A DNA stretch of 64,000 nucleotides from Paenirhodobacter hankyongi (GTDB lineage: Bacteria > Pseudomonadota > Alphaproteobacteria > Rhodobacterales > Rhodobacteraceae): NCBI RefSeq assembly GCF_003664585.1, contig NZ_RCHI01000016.1, forward strand, positions 1-64,000, given 5' to 3'. The translations under genes and the position numbers were made by a program. Positions 43,633 to 52,429 of this stretch are shown here, piece by piece (positions within the stretch are counted from its first letter, which is position 1; each line of letters starts with the position of its first letter). The notes under the pieces were generated by a model that did not search any database, was not told the origin of the DNA, and worked only from the letters and a program-made list of their open reading frames with translations.

Positions 43633-45144
43633 TCAGGGGCCGGCGCGTTCGGTGGCGAACCAGCGGCTCGCCGGGCTGTCGGCGCAGCTCCGCGTGGCCG
43701 TGCCCATGACCCGCTCGCTCAGCCCCGCGGCCTGGCGCACGCAGTCGAGCGGGCCGTCCCAGTCGAAGTTGCGATAGACCGCGGCGAGATGGGCGAAGGG
43801 CGGCGATTGCGCGAAAAGCTCAAAGGTCAGCCGGTGGCCGGCATAATCGGAATTGAGCAGGTCGCGCGCGAAGGCCATCAGCCGGCGACGATCCTCGGCC
43901 TGCCATTCGTCATTGATGCCGTAGAATTTCTCGAGCCAGGGCGCGGTTTCGGGCGCGCGGAAGGCGGCCGCGTCGGGGGTGAGCCCGATCTGCCCGCCGC
44001 AAAGCTCGCGCGCCAGATGCATCATCGCCGCCATCTGCCCCGCCGCAAAGACGCGGCCGGCATAGATCAGCGACTGGTTCGGCATCATCAGACCGGCCGG
44101 GCTCCGCTCGGCCATCGCGATCGCCGAGGTCAGATGCGCGTCGATCCCCTCGCGCCAGCAGGCGAGCTGCGCAAGCTTCTCCTGCACGCCCTGCAGCCGG
44201 TCGAGCCCGGTCTGGCGCAGATTGAAGAGCGCCGCGCCGATCATCATGTCGGCGAATTTCAGGCTGCGCTGCACGAAGGCGAAGGCGGAATAGCGGTGCA
44301 GCGTGGCGCGCATCGCCATCGCCGAGGCCACGTGGCGATGGAAGAGCACGTTCTCCCAGGGGATCAGCACGTCGTCGAAGATCACCAGCGCCTCGATCTC
44401 GTCGAAACGGTTCGAGAGCGGGTAATCCTCGGCGGGCGCGCGGGTCGCGAAACCGGTGCGGCAGATGAACTTCAGCCCCGGCGTGCCCAGGTCGCAGATG
44501 AAGCCCACGGCATAGGGCGACAGCACCCCCTCGCCCCAGGTCGCGATCGTCGGCTTGGTGAAGGCCTGGTTCGCATAGGCCGCCGCGGTCTCGAACTTCG
44601 CGCCGCGCACAATGAGGCCGGCATCGGTCTCGCGCACCACATGCAGGAGCATGTCGGGGTCCTGTTCGCCGGGCGTCTTCGAGCGGTCGCCCTTCGGGTC
44701 GGTATTGGCCGAGACGTGGAACGGATCGGCGCGCACGACGCGCGCGATATGGGCGGCGATGTTCGGCGCGAATTGCGGGTCGATCTCGTTCAGCGTCGCG
44801 GCGCAATCGTGCAGCGACCACATCTCGCCCACGGTCTCGTCGCCCACGCGCGTCACCACGCCGCCCACCACATCGAGCACCGCCTCGGTCGCGCGCCGCT
44901 TCGCCCACCAGTCAGCCTGGCTGAAGGGCAGCGCGTTGGCCTGCGCGTTCACCTCGCCCTCGCCGCGCACAGTCATCACCGCGGCGGTCTCGGGCGCATG
45001 CGCCATGTCGAAGATCCGCGCGCGGATGTCGACCAGGGGCTTGAACATCGGATGGGCGGTCACGTCGGCGACACGCTCGCCGTTGACGTGGATCTCGCGC
45101 CCGTCCCGGATCGACTCCCTGTAGTCAGTGCCTGTGCGGATCAT
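43633..45144 (-). CDS. 4-hydroxyphenylacetate 3-hydroxylase (HpaB) family oxygenase
   Basis: A 503-residue flavin-dependent oxygenase of the HpaB family with the acyl-CoA-dehydrogenase-like fold. It begins RTGTDYRESIRDGREIHVNG, shows the middle-domain runs SANTDPKGDRSKTPGEQDPD and NRFDEIEALVIFDDVLIPWE, and the C-terminal LCGGQIGLTPDAAAF. HpaB enzymes use free FADH2, made by a separate reductase (HpaC), to hydroxylate phenols next to an existing hydroxyl. No HpaC-like gene is visible in the window, so a reductase from elsewhere must serve it. A TTAGG-N5-CCTAA operator lies 86 nt upstream. Substrate unknown; a phenolic amine would fit. Confidence 0.85.
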   Translation of the reverse strand: MIRTGTDYRESIRDGREIHVNGERVADVTAHPMFKPLVDIRARIFDMAHAPETAAVMTVRGEGEVNAQANALPFSQADWWAKRRATEAVLDVVGGVVTRVGDETVGEMWSLHDCAATLNEIDPQFAPNIAAHIARVVRADPFHVSANTDPKGDRSKTPGEQDPDMLLHVVRETDAGLIVRGAKFETAAAYANQAFTKPTIATWGEGVLSPYAVGFICDLGTPGLKFICRTGFATRAPAEDYPLSNRFDEIEALVIFDDVLIPWENVLFHRHVASAMAMRATLHRYSAFAFVQRSLKFADMMIGAALFNLRQTGLDRLQGVQEKLAQLACWREGIDAHLTSAIAMAERSPAGLMMPNQSLIYAGRVFAAGQMAAMMHLARELCGGQIGLTPDAAAFRAPETAPWLEKFYGINDEWQAEDRRRLMAFARDLLNSDYAGHRLTFELFAQSPPFAHLAAVYRNFDWDGPLDCVRQAAGLSERVMGTATRSCADSPASRWFATERAGP

Positions 45145-45180
45145 CGCGGAAAACTCTGGTTCATCGCCTTGCAGGAAGAG

Positions 45181-45224
45181 GGTGACGCAGGATTGGCTGA
45201 GGAAAAAGAAATTCCTGCGTCACC
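45181..45224. repeat. Perfect 12-bp inverted repeat upstream of the HpaB-like gene
   Basis: GGTGACGCAGGA (45181-45192) and its exact complement TCCTGCGTCACC (45213-45224) flank a 20-nt A-rich loop. It lies between the GMC stop and the HpaB-like start, next to the TTAGG operator. It may end the GMC transcript or be a second regulator site. Its GCGTCA/TGACGC core resembles that of the repeat at 39597-39621. Confidence 0.6.
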
Positions 45225-45229
45225 ACGGC

Positions 45230-45244
45230 TTAGGATCAGCCTAA
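45230..45244 (-). promoter_or_regulatory. TTAGG-N5-CCTAA operator upstream of the HpaB-like gene
   Basis: TTAGG-ATCAG-CCTAA is a perfect inverted repeat (arms GCTTAGG/CCTAAGC). It overlaps the GMC stop codon and lies 86 nt upstream of the HpaB-like start, at nearly the same distance as in front of the flavoenzyme gene. Confidence 0.7.
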
Positions 45245-46833
45245 GCAGAGAGCACCATCCGCGCGCAGCGCTCGCCGATCATCATCGAGGGCACGTTGGT
45301 GTTGCCGCCAATCAGCGTCGGCATGACCGAGGCATCGGCCACACGCAGCCCCTCGATCCCGCGCACCTTCAGCGTCGCCGGATCGGTGACGGCGAGGGCA
45401 TCGCGGCCCATCTTGCAGGTGCCGACGGGGTGATAGACGGTGAGCGCCTCGGCCCGCAGATAGGCCAGGATCTCGGCGTCGCTTTGCACCTTCGGGCCGG
45501 GCAGCATCTCGGGGCCGCGGACCTCGTCAAAGGCGCTGTCGGCAAAGATCGCACGGGCGATCTTGATCCCCTCGACCAGCGTCTTCGCATCCTGCGGATC
45601 GGTGAAGAAGCGATGGTCGATCTCGGCGCCGCCATCCTTGGCAAGGCGAATTTCCCCCACCGATTTCGGCCGCAGCACGCAGGTATGGACCGCATAGCCG
45701 TGACCATATTCGACGAGCCGCCCGCGGTGGCTGCGGTAGCCGGGCACGAAGTGGAACTGGATGTCGGGCTCGGCTCCGGCGAATTTCGTGCGCGCGAACC
45801 CGCCTGCCTCGACGTAATTCGTGCTCAGCATCCCCTTGCGCGCAAAGAGATATCTGAAGGGCGCCGCGATCATCGCCGGCAGGTTGGCGAGCGAGAGGCC
45901 GAGCGTCTTCGTCGAGCGCGAGCGCACGGTGATCATGCCGTCGATATGGTCGCGCAGGTTCTGCCCCACCCCCGGCAGGTCATGGGCGACGGCGACGCCC
46001 GCCGCCTTCAGCATCGCCGCCGGCCCGATGCCCGAGCGCATCAGGATCGCGGGCGAGCCGATCGCGCCCGCGCTGAGGATCACCTCGCGGCGTGCGGTGA
46101 GCACCCGCCGCCCGCTGGCGTCGCTGACCTCGACCCCGGTCGCGCGGGTGCCATCCAGCACCACGCGATGCGTCTCGGTGCCTGTCAGAACGGTGAGGTT
46201 CTTGCGCTCCCGCACCGGTTTCAGGAAGGCGCGATAGGAGGACCAGCGCGTGCCGTTCTTCTGCGTGACGTTGTAGACGCCCAGCCCCTCCTGCGTGCCG
46301 GCGTTGAAATCGGTGTTCTCGCGCAAGCCCACCGCGCGGCCCGCGGCGATGAACATCCGGTCGAGCACGTTCGGATCGCGCGCGGCGCTGACGAAAAGCT
46401 CGCCCCCCGTGCCGTGCCACTCGGGCGACTGCCCGATCTGGTTCGCCTCGAGCGACTTGAACACCGGCATCACGTCGTCCCAGCCCCAGCCCGCGCAGCC
46501 AAGATCGCGCCATTCGTCGTAATCGGAACAGGCGCCGCGGATGAACACCATCGAGTTGATGGTGGAGGAGCCGCCAAGCGCCTTGCCGCGGTTCACCGGG
46601 ATGCGGCGGTTGTTCAGCTCGGGCTGCGGCGTGCCGACAAATGCATAATCGTATTTCGGATTGCCGTAGAGCGACAGGATCCCCGCCGGCACGGTGACGT
46701 TCGGCGCGCTTTCCGTGCCGCCCCCTTCGATCACGCAGACCGTCGCACGGCCCCCGGCCGAGAGCCGGTTCGCCAGCACGCAGCCCGCCGATCCTGCGCC
46801 CACGATGATGTAATCGAACTCGGTTGCGGTCAT
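45241..46833 (-). CDS. GMC oxidoreductase (choline-dehydrogenase-like)
   Basis: A 530-residue FAD enzyme of the glucose-methanol-choline family. The FAD motif YIIVGAGSAGCVLANRLS lies near residue 8-25, GMC signature one reads NRGKALGGSSTINSMVFIRG, signature two GAIGSPAILMRSGIG, and the catalytic His lies in VYHPVGTCKMG. It oxidises an alcohol to an aldehyde, which the PuuC-like enzyme could take further. I chose ATG 46833 because AGGAGG lies 7 nt upstream. A degenerate TTAGG-type site lies 69 nt upstream. Choline itself is possible but unproven. Confidence 0.88.
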   Translation of the reverse strand: MTATEFDYIIVGAGSAGCVLANRLSAGGRATVCVIEGGGTESAPNVTVPAGILSLYGNPKYDYAFVGTPQPELNNRRIPVNRGKALGGSSTINSMVFIRGACSDYDEWRDLGCAGWGWDDVMPVFKSLEANQIGQSPEWHGTGGELFVSAARDPNVLDRMFIAAGRAVGLRENTDFNAGTQEGLGVYNVTQKNGTRWSSYRAFLKPVRERKNLTVLTGTETHRVVLDGTRATGVEVSDASGRRVLTARREVILSAGAIGSPAILMRSGIGPAAMLKAAGVAVAHDLPGVGQNLRDHIDGMITVRSRSTKTLGLSLANLPAMIAAPFRYLFARKGMLSTNYVEAGGFARTKFAGAEPDIQFHFVPGYRSHRGRLVEYGHGYAVHTCVLRPKSVGEIRLAKDGGAEIDHRFFTDPQDAKTLVEGIKIARAIFADSAFDEVRGPEMLPGPKVQSDAEILAYLRAEALTVYHPVGTCKMGRDALAVTDPATLKVRGIEGLRVADASVMPTLIGGNTNVPSMMIGERCARMVLSA

Positions 46834-47167
46834 GTCCCGGCCTCCTGCTTGCGTCCCGGCGACCATGACCGGCGATCGGCTGAGGCTGCAGAAGCATTTT
46901 CCTAGGCTTGGCTTAGGAGAAACCGAAGCTTGTCACCATGCCCCGTAAGTCACTGATTTTGCTTGAGACACCATCCGGCGGGGTTTTCGTCCGCGGCGGG
47001 CGGCGGCGCGGGGCGGCGCCGGAATGGGCAAGGCGGCGCGCGAACGGGCGCCGCGCGAACCCGCGTGCCCTACGACCAAGGTCGCAGAGCCCGGCCCGCG
47101 GAGTTTGCCCACGGCCCGCCCTGGCCGTGCTAGCATGTCCCTCACAGCAGAGCGCGGGGAGGGCGTC
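46834..47167. other. Divergent region between the GMC gene and AraC gene
   Basis: No convincing gene in these 334 bp. The left part holds the TTAGG-like site and the GMC promoter. An A/T-richer stretch near 46885-46970 is the likely promoter zone. The right end carries GGGGAGG at 47156-47162, the ribosome site of the AraC gene. Confidence 0.5.
46902..46916 (-). promoter_or_regulatory. Degenerate TTAGG-N5-CCTAA site upstream of the GMC gene
   Basis: CTAGG-CTTGG-CTTAG keeps the T-N11-A core and 7 of the 10 fixed bases of the consensus. It lies 69 nt upstream of the GMC start, comparable to the other sites (86 and 93 nt). Weaker evidence than the perfect copies. Confidence 0.45.
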
Positions 47168-48169
47168 ATGTTGGAGGAGGCCTTGCTGGTCGATGCGTCC
47201 GGCGCAGCGATCCGCCATGACCGGCGGACGCGCTCGACCGACTGGGAGGAGGTGCAGGCGTTCTGCAAGACGGCCTACATGCCCTATCGGGTGCGGCCGC
47301 TCGACCGCCTTGCGTTGCCCGATGCGACGATGATCTCGGCGCCCGCCGGACGCGTGCTGCTGACCCGGTTTTCCTATGGCACCGGCATCCACCTCGACCG
47401 GTTCGACCCCGAGGCAGGCAACATCCTCGTGCTGACCACCCTGCGCGGCGCGCTGCGTCACCAGACCGGGGCCACGCCCGCCACCACCGGCGCGGGCGAA
47501 AGCTTCGTCGTCGATTGCGCGCGCACCGACTACTGGCTCGATGGCGATGACGACCACATGCAGCTGAACCTGACGCTGCCGCACCGGCTGATGGAGGAGA
47601 CCGCCGCGCGCTGGTTCGGCTTCGTGCCCGACGACGCGCTCTGGACGCGCCGGGTGAAGATCGGCGGACGGGACTCGGCCTGGCTGCGGCTGCTCGATTA
47701 CGCCGCGCGCAGGCTCGGCGGCACGCTGCCCGGCACCGAGGTGATCGGGCGCCACCTCGAGGAGATGCTCTGCCTCGAGCTGCTGCGCGAATGGGCAGGC
47801 CAAACCGGCCTGCGCCTCGAGGACGGCGCCCGCGCCGCCGCCCCCTTCTACGTGCGCCGCGCCGAGGAGATGCTGACCGCCGAGGCCCGCGACCCGCCGA
47901 CGATCGGCACCGTGGCGGCGCGGCTCGGGGTCTCGGCGCGCACGCTTTCGGAAGGGTTCCGCCGCTTTCGCGGGATCTCGCCGCACGCGTTTCTGGCCGC
48001 GCGCCGGCTGGAAGGACTGCATGCCGAGCTGACCTCGGCGCCGCCCGAGCGCTCGATCGGCGAGATCGCGAGCGGCTGGGGCTTCGTCAATTTCGGCGCG
48101 CTGGCCGGGCAGTATCGCCGCCGCTTCGGCGAGTTGCCATCGCAGACGCGGGCGCGCCGGCGGCTTTGA
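47168..48169 (+). CDS. AraC-family regulator
   Basis: A 333-residue AraC-type activator with an N-terminal ligand domain (about 1-215) resembling the AraC-binding-like group, and a C-terminal double HTH: IGTVAARLGVSARTLSEGFR then SIGEIASGWGFVNFGALAGQ with YRRRFGELPSQTR. I chose ATG 47168 because GGGGAGG lies 5 nt upstream. It is followed after 109 bp by a serine hydrolase gene whose upstream region carries two direct copies of AAACCGGACAG one double helical turn apart, a likely binding site for this protein. Confidence 0.86.
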   Translation: MLEEALLVDASGAAIRHDRRTRSTDWEEVQAFCKTAYMPYRVRPLDRLALPDATMISAPAGRVLLTRFSYGTGIHLDRFDPEAGNILVLTTLRGALRHQTGATPATTGAGESFVVDCARTDYWLDGDDDHMQLNLTLPHRLMEETAARWFGFVPDDALWTRRVKIGGRDSAWLRLLDYAARRLGGTLPGTEVIGRHLEEMLCLELLREWAGQTGLRLEDGARAAAPFYVRRAEEMLTAEARDPPTIGTVAARLGVSARTLSEGFRRFRGISPHAFLAARRLEGLHAELTSAPPERSIGEIASGWGFVNFGALAGQYRRRFGELPSQTRARRRL

Positions 48170-48192
48170 CCGGGCGCCGCATTTGCCTTCCG

Positions 48193-48223
48193 AAACCGGA
48201 CAGCGCCTGCGCAAACCGGACAG
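48193..48223 (+). promoter_or_regulatory. Tandem AAACCGGACAG direct repeats (AraC-type operator)
   Basis: AAACCGGACAG occurs at 48193-48203 and again at 48213-48223, with starts 20 bp apart, about two helical turns. This is the usual geometry for two AraC-family subunits on one DNA face. It lies 55-86 nt upstream of the serine hydrolase start, placed for activation. Confidence 0.6.
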
Positions 48224-48278
48224 ACCGCGCCCCGGCGTCATGGCAGGCTGAGGGGAGCGAAAGCTCAGGGAGGACGAC

Positions 48279-49472
48279 ATGAAGGATCTGAAGACGGCCT
48301 GCGATGCGGTGCTGCACGGCGTCACCGCGGGTGCGGCGCGGGTGCCGGGCGTGGTGGCGATGGTCACCGACCGCGACGGGACCCTCTATTCCGGGGCGGC
48401 GGGGGAGCGCCGGCTCGGTGGCACGCCGATGGACGAGGAGACGGTCTTCGCCATCTTCTCGACGACCAAGGCGATCACCGGCACCGCGGCGCTGCAATGC
48501 GTCGAGGACGGGCTTCTCGACCTGGACGCGCCGGCAAAGACCTATGCCCCGGCGCTTGGCCGGCTGCAGGTGATCGAGGGCTTCGACGCCGACGGCACGC
48601 CGCGGCTGCGCGCGCCGAAGACCGACGTCACCACGCGCCAGCTGCTGCTGCACACCGGCGGTTTCGGCTATGACTTCTTCAACGCGACCTATCGGCGGCT
48701 CGCCGAGGAGCACGGTCAGCCCTCGGTGGTCACCGCCTCGCGCGGCTGCATCGAGACGCCGCTGCTGTTCGATCCGGGCACGCGGTGGGAATACGGCACC
48801 AACATCGACTGGGCGGGCCAGGTGGTCGAGGGGATCCGCGGCAAGAGCCTTGGCGCGGTGATGCGCGAGCGCATCTTCGACCGGCTCGGCATGGAGGAGA
48901 TCGCCTTCACCCGCACCCCGGCGATGAAGACCCGCACCGCGATCATCCATGCCCGCGGCGCCGATGGCGCGCTGACGCCGATGGACGAGTTCTTCCTGCC
49001 CGACGACCCCGAGGTCGAGATGGGCGGGCACGGGCTGTATGCCACGATCCCGGAATACATGAAGTTCATCCGGATGTGGCTGAACGACGGCGACGGCCCG
49101 AACGGCCGCGTGCTGCGCCCCGAGACCGTCGGCTGGGCGGTGCAGAACGGGCTGCAGGCGCATCAGAAGGTGGGGATGCTGCCCGGCGTGATCCCCGAGC
49201 TGTCGAATGACGCCGAATTCTTCCCGGGGCTGAAGAAGGGCTGGTCCTACACCTTCATGACCAACGAGGAAGAGGCGCCGACGGGCCGGCCCGCGGGGTC
49301 GATCGGCTGGGCGGGGCTGGCCAACAGCTTCTACTGGATCGACCGCAAGACCGGCGTCGGCGGCTATTGGGCGACGCAGATCCTGCCCTTCGGCGACCCC
49401 GTCTCCTTCACCGGCTACCTCGATTTCGAAAGCGCGGTCTATCGCGCGATGGCCGCCGCCCGCGCCGCCTGA
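48279..49472 (+). CDS. Serine hydrolase of the beta-lactamase (class C) superfamily
   Basis: A 397-residue penicillin-binding-protein-like hydrolase. The nucleophile motif SxxK appears as STTK (near residue 61), and YxN as YGTN in [12 protein letters not shown] (near 175). No signal peptide is apparent, so it is probably cytoplasmic, like esterases of family VIII rather than true beta-lactamases. These cleave esters or amides. GGGAGG lies 6 nt before the ATG. It sits between two AraC genes with a repeat operator upstream. Confidence 0.86.
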   Translation: MKDLKTACDAVLHGVTAGAARVPGVVAMVTDRDGTLYSGAAGERRLGGTPMDEETVFAIFSTTKAITGTAALQCVEDGLLDLDAPAKTYAPALGRLQVIEGFDADGTPRLRAPKTDVTTRQLLLHTGGFGYDFFNATYRRLAEEHGQPSVVTASRGCIETPLLFDPGTRWEYGTNIDWAGQVVEGIRGKSLGAVMRERIFDRLGMEEIAFTRTPAMKTRTAIIHARGADGALTPMDEFFLPDDPEVEMGGHGLYATIPEYMKFIRMWLNDGDGPNGRVLRPETVGWAVQNGLQAHQKVGMLPGVIPELSNDAEFFPGLKKGWSYTFMTNEEEAPTGRPAGSIGWAGLANSFYWIDRKTGVGGYWATQILPFGDPVSFTGYLDFESAVYRAMAAARAA

Positions 49473-49545
49473 GGCCTGAAGGGGCGCCGCAAGATCGCGG
49501 GGTGCGGACACCGCTCCCCGCCCGTTCGCCGTTTGGGAGGAGGGC

Positions 49546-50430
49546 ATGAACGGGCTGATCCCTTTCGAGGAGCTGCCGGACTGGGTGCCGGGGCGGCTGC
49601 TGCTGGCAAGCGACACGCTCGGCTGGCGGCATGTGCAGCTGCGCGCCTATCACTACGAGGGACAGGAGGTCATCGTGCCGGCGATGCGCGACTTCCTGCT
49701 GGTGGGCTACAGCGCCGGCACCACGCCGATGCGGCGCCGCTTCGACGGGCGCTGGACGAATGACACGCTCGGCCCCGGGGCGGCCTCGCTGCTGACCCGG
49801 GCGCAGCGCGCGAACTGGAGCTGGCACGCGCCGATCGACGTCACCCATCTCTATCTCGACGGGAAATTCGTTGCCGAGGTGGCAAGCGAGGTGATGGATT
49901 GCTGCGTGAACGAGGTGGCGCTGGCCGATGTGCTGCGCACCGAGGACCCGGTGGTCACCCATGCGATGGCGGCGATCGCGGCCGAGGCGCGCGAGCGCGG
50001 CATGGGCGGCGCGCTTTACGTGGAATCGCTTGCCCGCGCGCTCGTCGTGCATCTGCTGCGCCGCTATGCCTCGGTGCAGTCGCGCGACACGGTGGTGCCC
50101 GGCGCGCTCGGGCCGCGGCAGCAGCGGGTGATTGCCGATTACGTCGAGACGCATCTGGCCGAGGCGCTGGACCTGAAGGGGATGGCGGCGGTGCTGGGCC
50201 TGCCGCCCTGCCTCTTCGCGCGGCAATTCCGCAAGAGCTTCGGCCGGCCGCCCTATGCCTGGGTGATGGCGCGGCGGATCGAGCGCGCGCGCGAGATGCT
50301 GGCCCGCTCGGCGCTGCCGATCAAGGCGGTGGCGGCGGAATGCGGCTTTTCCGATCAGGCGCATCTGACGCGGGTGTTCGCGGCCACCACCGGCGAAACG
50401 CCCGCCGCCTTCCGGCGACGGGCGGAGTGA
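49546..50430 (+). CDS. AraC-family regulator
   Basis: A 294-residue AraC-type regulator: N-terminal sensor region to about residue 185, then the double HTH LDLKGMAAVLGLPPCLFARQ and PIKAVAAECGFSDQAHLTRV followed by FAATTGETPAAFRR, a typical AraC end. GGAGGAGG lies 2-3 nt before the ATG. It converges with the Baeyer-Villiger monooxygenase gene, 46 bp apart, and may control it; similar regulators control ketone oxidation genes. That link is only positional. Confidence 0.87.
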   Translation: MNGLIPFEELPDWVPGRLLLASDTLGWRHVQLRAYHYEGQEVIVPAMRDFLLVGYSAGTTPMRRRFDGRWTNDTLGPGAASLLTRAQRANWSWHAPIDVTHLYLDGKFVAEVASEVMDCCVNEVALADVLRTEDPVVTHAMAAIAAEARERGMGGALYVESLARALVVHLLRRYASVQSRDTVVPGALGPRQQRVIADYVETHLAEALDLKGMAAVLGLPPCLFARQFRKSFGRPPYAWVMARRIERAREMLARSALPIKAVAAECGFSDQAHLTRVFAATTGETPAAFRRRAE

Positions 50431-50476
50431 CCGGGGCCAGCCGGGACGGTGCCACATTCCGCCCCGCCCGTCCGGG

Positions 50477-52081
50477 TCAGCTCATCGCGAAGCCCTGATA
50501 GCCCGCCTCGGCCGCCTCCCGGCATTTCTGCCGATAGGTGCCGACGCCGCCGGTATAGGACAGCACCCGGCGCGGCTTGCCCGGCACGTTCGAGCCCGTG
50601 TACCACGAGTTCGTCCGTGCGATCAGCGTCGCGTTCGCCACCTCGTCATGGTGCCGCACCCAGGCCTCCTCGCCCTCGGCGGTGGGTTCGATCACCGTCT
50701 TGTTCGAACCGCGCAGCGAGCGGATGCAGTCGGTGATCCATTCCGTCTGCTGCTGCAGGCAGGTGGTCATGTTGCACAGCGCGGCCGAGGGGGCGAGCGG
50801 TGCGCCGGTCATGAACAGGTTCGGGAAGCCGTGCTTCTGCATGCCGAGCGTGGTGCGGATCTCGCGGCCCCATTCCTCGGCAAGCTTCATCCCGTCGCGG
50901 CCGGTGATGTCGATGCGCGACAGCGCCCCCGAGCCCGCGTCGAAGCCCACCGCCATGATGATGACATCGAGCGGATAGACCGTGCCGTCGGCAAGCTTCA
51001 CCCCCTCGGGCACGATCTCGGCGATCGGGTTGTCGCGCACGCTCACCGCCTCGACATTGTCGCGCAGATAGACCTCGAGATAGTTCATCTCGAGCGGCAC
51101 ACGATGCGTGCCGAAGCCATAGTCGCCGGGCTTCGGCACCAGGATGTCGATGAGCTTCGGGTCCTTCAGCCGCGCCGTCATCTTCTCGCGCACGAAATCC
51201 GAAACCTCGGCACTCACCGCCTCGTCGAAGAAGATCTCGGCGAAGGAGGCCAGCCACAGCCTCAGCGAGCCGTCGGCATGGATCTCCTCGAGCACCGCGC
51301 GGCGCTCCTCGGGGCTCAGATCGGCCCATTTGTGCTGGAAGTCGTATTCGAAGCCGGTGAAGCTGTGCGGCAGGTTCTGCTTCAGCTCGCCGAAGCGGCC
51401 CTTGTACCAGTGTTCCTCGTCCGGACCGTATTTCGGGTTCTTCATCGGCAGCACGTATTGCGGCGTGCGCACGAAGACCTTGAGATCGCCGACCTCGTTC
51501 GCGATCGTCTGGATCACCTGGATCCCGGTCGCGCCGATGCCGATCACGCCGACCCGCTTGCCGGCAAGGTCGAGCCCGCCCTTCGGATAGCGCGCGGTGT
51601 GCAGGATCGTGCCGTTGAAGCTCTCCTGCCCCGGAAAGCGGTTCTCGAGTGGCGCCGAGAGCATGCCGGTGCAGCCGATCAGGAATTGCGTGTCCCAGCT
51701 TTCGCCGGTGTCGGTCTCGACGCGCCAGCGCCCGGTCGCGGCGTCGAACTCGGCCTTCGTCACCCGCGCACCGAAGGTGTAGTCCTTGCGCAGGTCGAGC
51801 CGGTCGGCGATGTAGTTCATCCAGCGCTCGATCTCGGGCTGGGCCGGGAAGCGCTCGCTCCAGGTCCAGTCCTTGTAGAGATCCTCGTCGAAGAGATACT
51901 GGTAGATATAGCTCTCGGAGTCGAATTTCGCGCCCGGGTAGCGGTTCCAGTACCAGGTGCCGCCGACATTGGTGCCGGCCTCGACGCCGTGCACGCTCAT
52001 GCCTTCCTGGCGCAGCTGGTAAAGCTGGTACAGCCCCGCGACCCCGGCCCCGATGATGAGCGCGTCGATTTTCTGTGTCAC
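50477..52081 (-). CDS. Baeyer-Villiger monooxygenase (cyclohexanone-monooxygenase type)
   Basis: A 534-residue FAD/NADPH enzyme. The first dinucleotide motif GAGVAG lies near 11-16, the second GIGATG in the middle, and between them the BVMO fingerprint FNGTILHTARYP (consensus FxGxxxHTxxW/YP). The preceding GGTWYWNRYPGAKFDSES is also typical. It turns a ketone into an ester or lactone with O2. I chose GTG 52081 because GGGAGG lies 6 nt upstream. It is divergent from the TetR gene that heads a ketone carboxylase operon, so two ketone-using routes share one locus. Confidence 0.9.
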   Translation of the reverse strand: MTQKIDALIIGAGVAGLYQLYQLRQEGMSVHGVEAGTNVGGTWYWNRYPGAKFDSESYIYQYLFDEDLYKDWTWSERFPAQPEIERWMNYIADRLDLRKDYTFGARVTKAEFDAATGRWRVETDTGESWDTQFLIGCTGMLSAPLENRFPGQESFNGTILHTARYPKGGLDLAGKRVGVIGIGATGIQVIQTIANEVGDLKVFVRTPQYVLPMKNPKYGPDEEHWYKGRFGELKQNLPHSFTGFEYDFQHKWADLSPEERRAVLEEIHADGSLRLWLASFAEIFFDEAVSAEVSDFVREKMTARLKDPKLIDILVPKPGDYGFGTHRVPLEMNYLEVYLRDNVEAVSVRDNPIAEIVPEGVKLADGTVYPLDVIIMAVGFDAGSGALSRIDITGRDGMKLAEEWGREIRTTLGMQKHGFPNLFMTGAPLAPSAALCNMTTCLQQQTEWITDCIRSLRGSNKTVIEPTAEGEEAWVRHHDEVANATLIARTNSWYTGSNVPGKPRRVLSYTGGVGTYRQKCREAAEAGYQGFAMS

Positions 52082-52429
52082 GTCGATCCTCCCTTGATCT
52101 GCATGTGGTCCTGCATCGGCCCGGCCGCCTCCCAACGGTCGGGCTGTGACAAGGCTAGGCGAGGGCCGTGGCGCGGGTCTTGAAGGTTTCGCGGCGATCT
52201 TTGAACGAAACGGGAGGGCGCGGTGCGGCCATCCGCACGCGCAGCGCGCCCGGTCCCGGGGCCGGGACGACCGGCATGATCGACCCGGCGCGGAACGCAG
52301 TCGCCGTCGGCCCGCGGAAAAGCGGATTTTCAGCCCCTCCCCGCTCGCCGTTCTTGACAGAAAGCCGCGCAGGCCTGCTTATAGAACGAACGTTCGAACC
52401 ATGATTCGGACGGAGGGAGGAACATTCTG
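52082..52429. promoter_or_regulatory. Divergent control region BVMO / TetR with palindromic operator
   Basis: No convincing gene in these 348 bp. TTGACA (52354-52359) followed by CTTATA (52378-52383, 18-nt spacer) or TTATAG (19-nt) is a good promoter for the TetR gene. The palindrome CGAACGTTCG (52387-52396) sits just after the -10 element, 33 nt before the TetR ATG, ideal for autorepression. The remaining left part should hold the monooxygenase promoter. Confidence 0.65.

Noticed and set aside
50431-50476. A hairpin between the convergent AraC and BVMO genes
   Set aside because: Only a bulged short stem (CCGGGACGG with CCGTCCGG) can form and there is no T-tract, so I did not list it.
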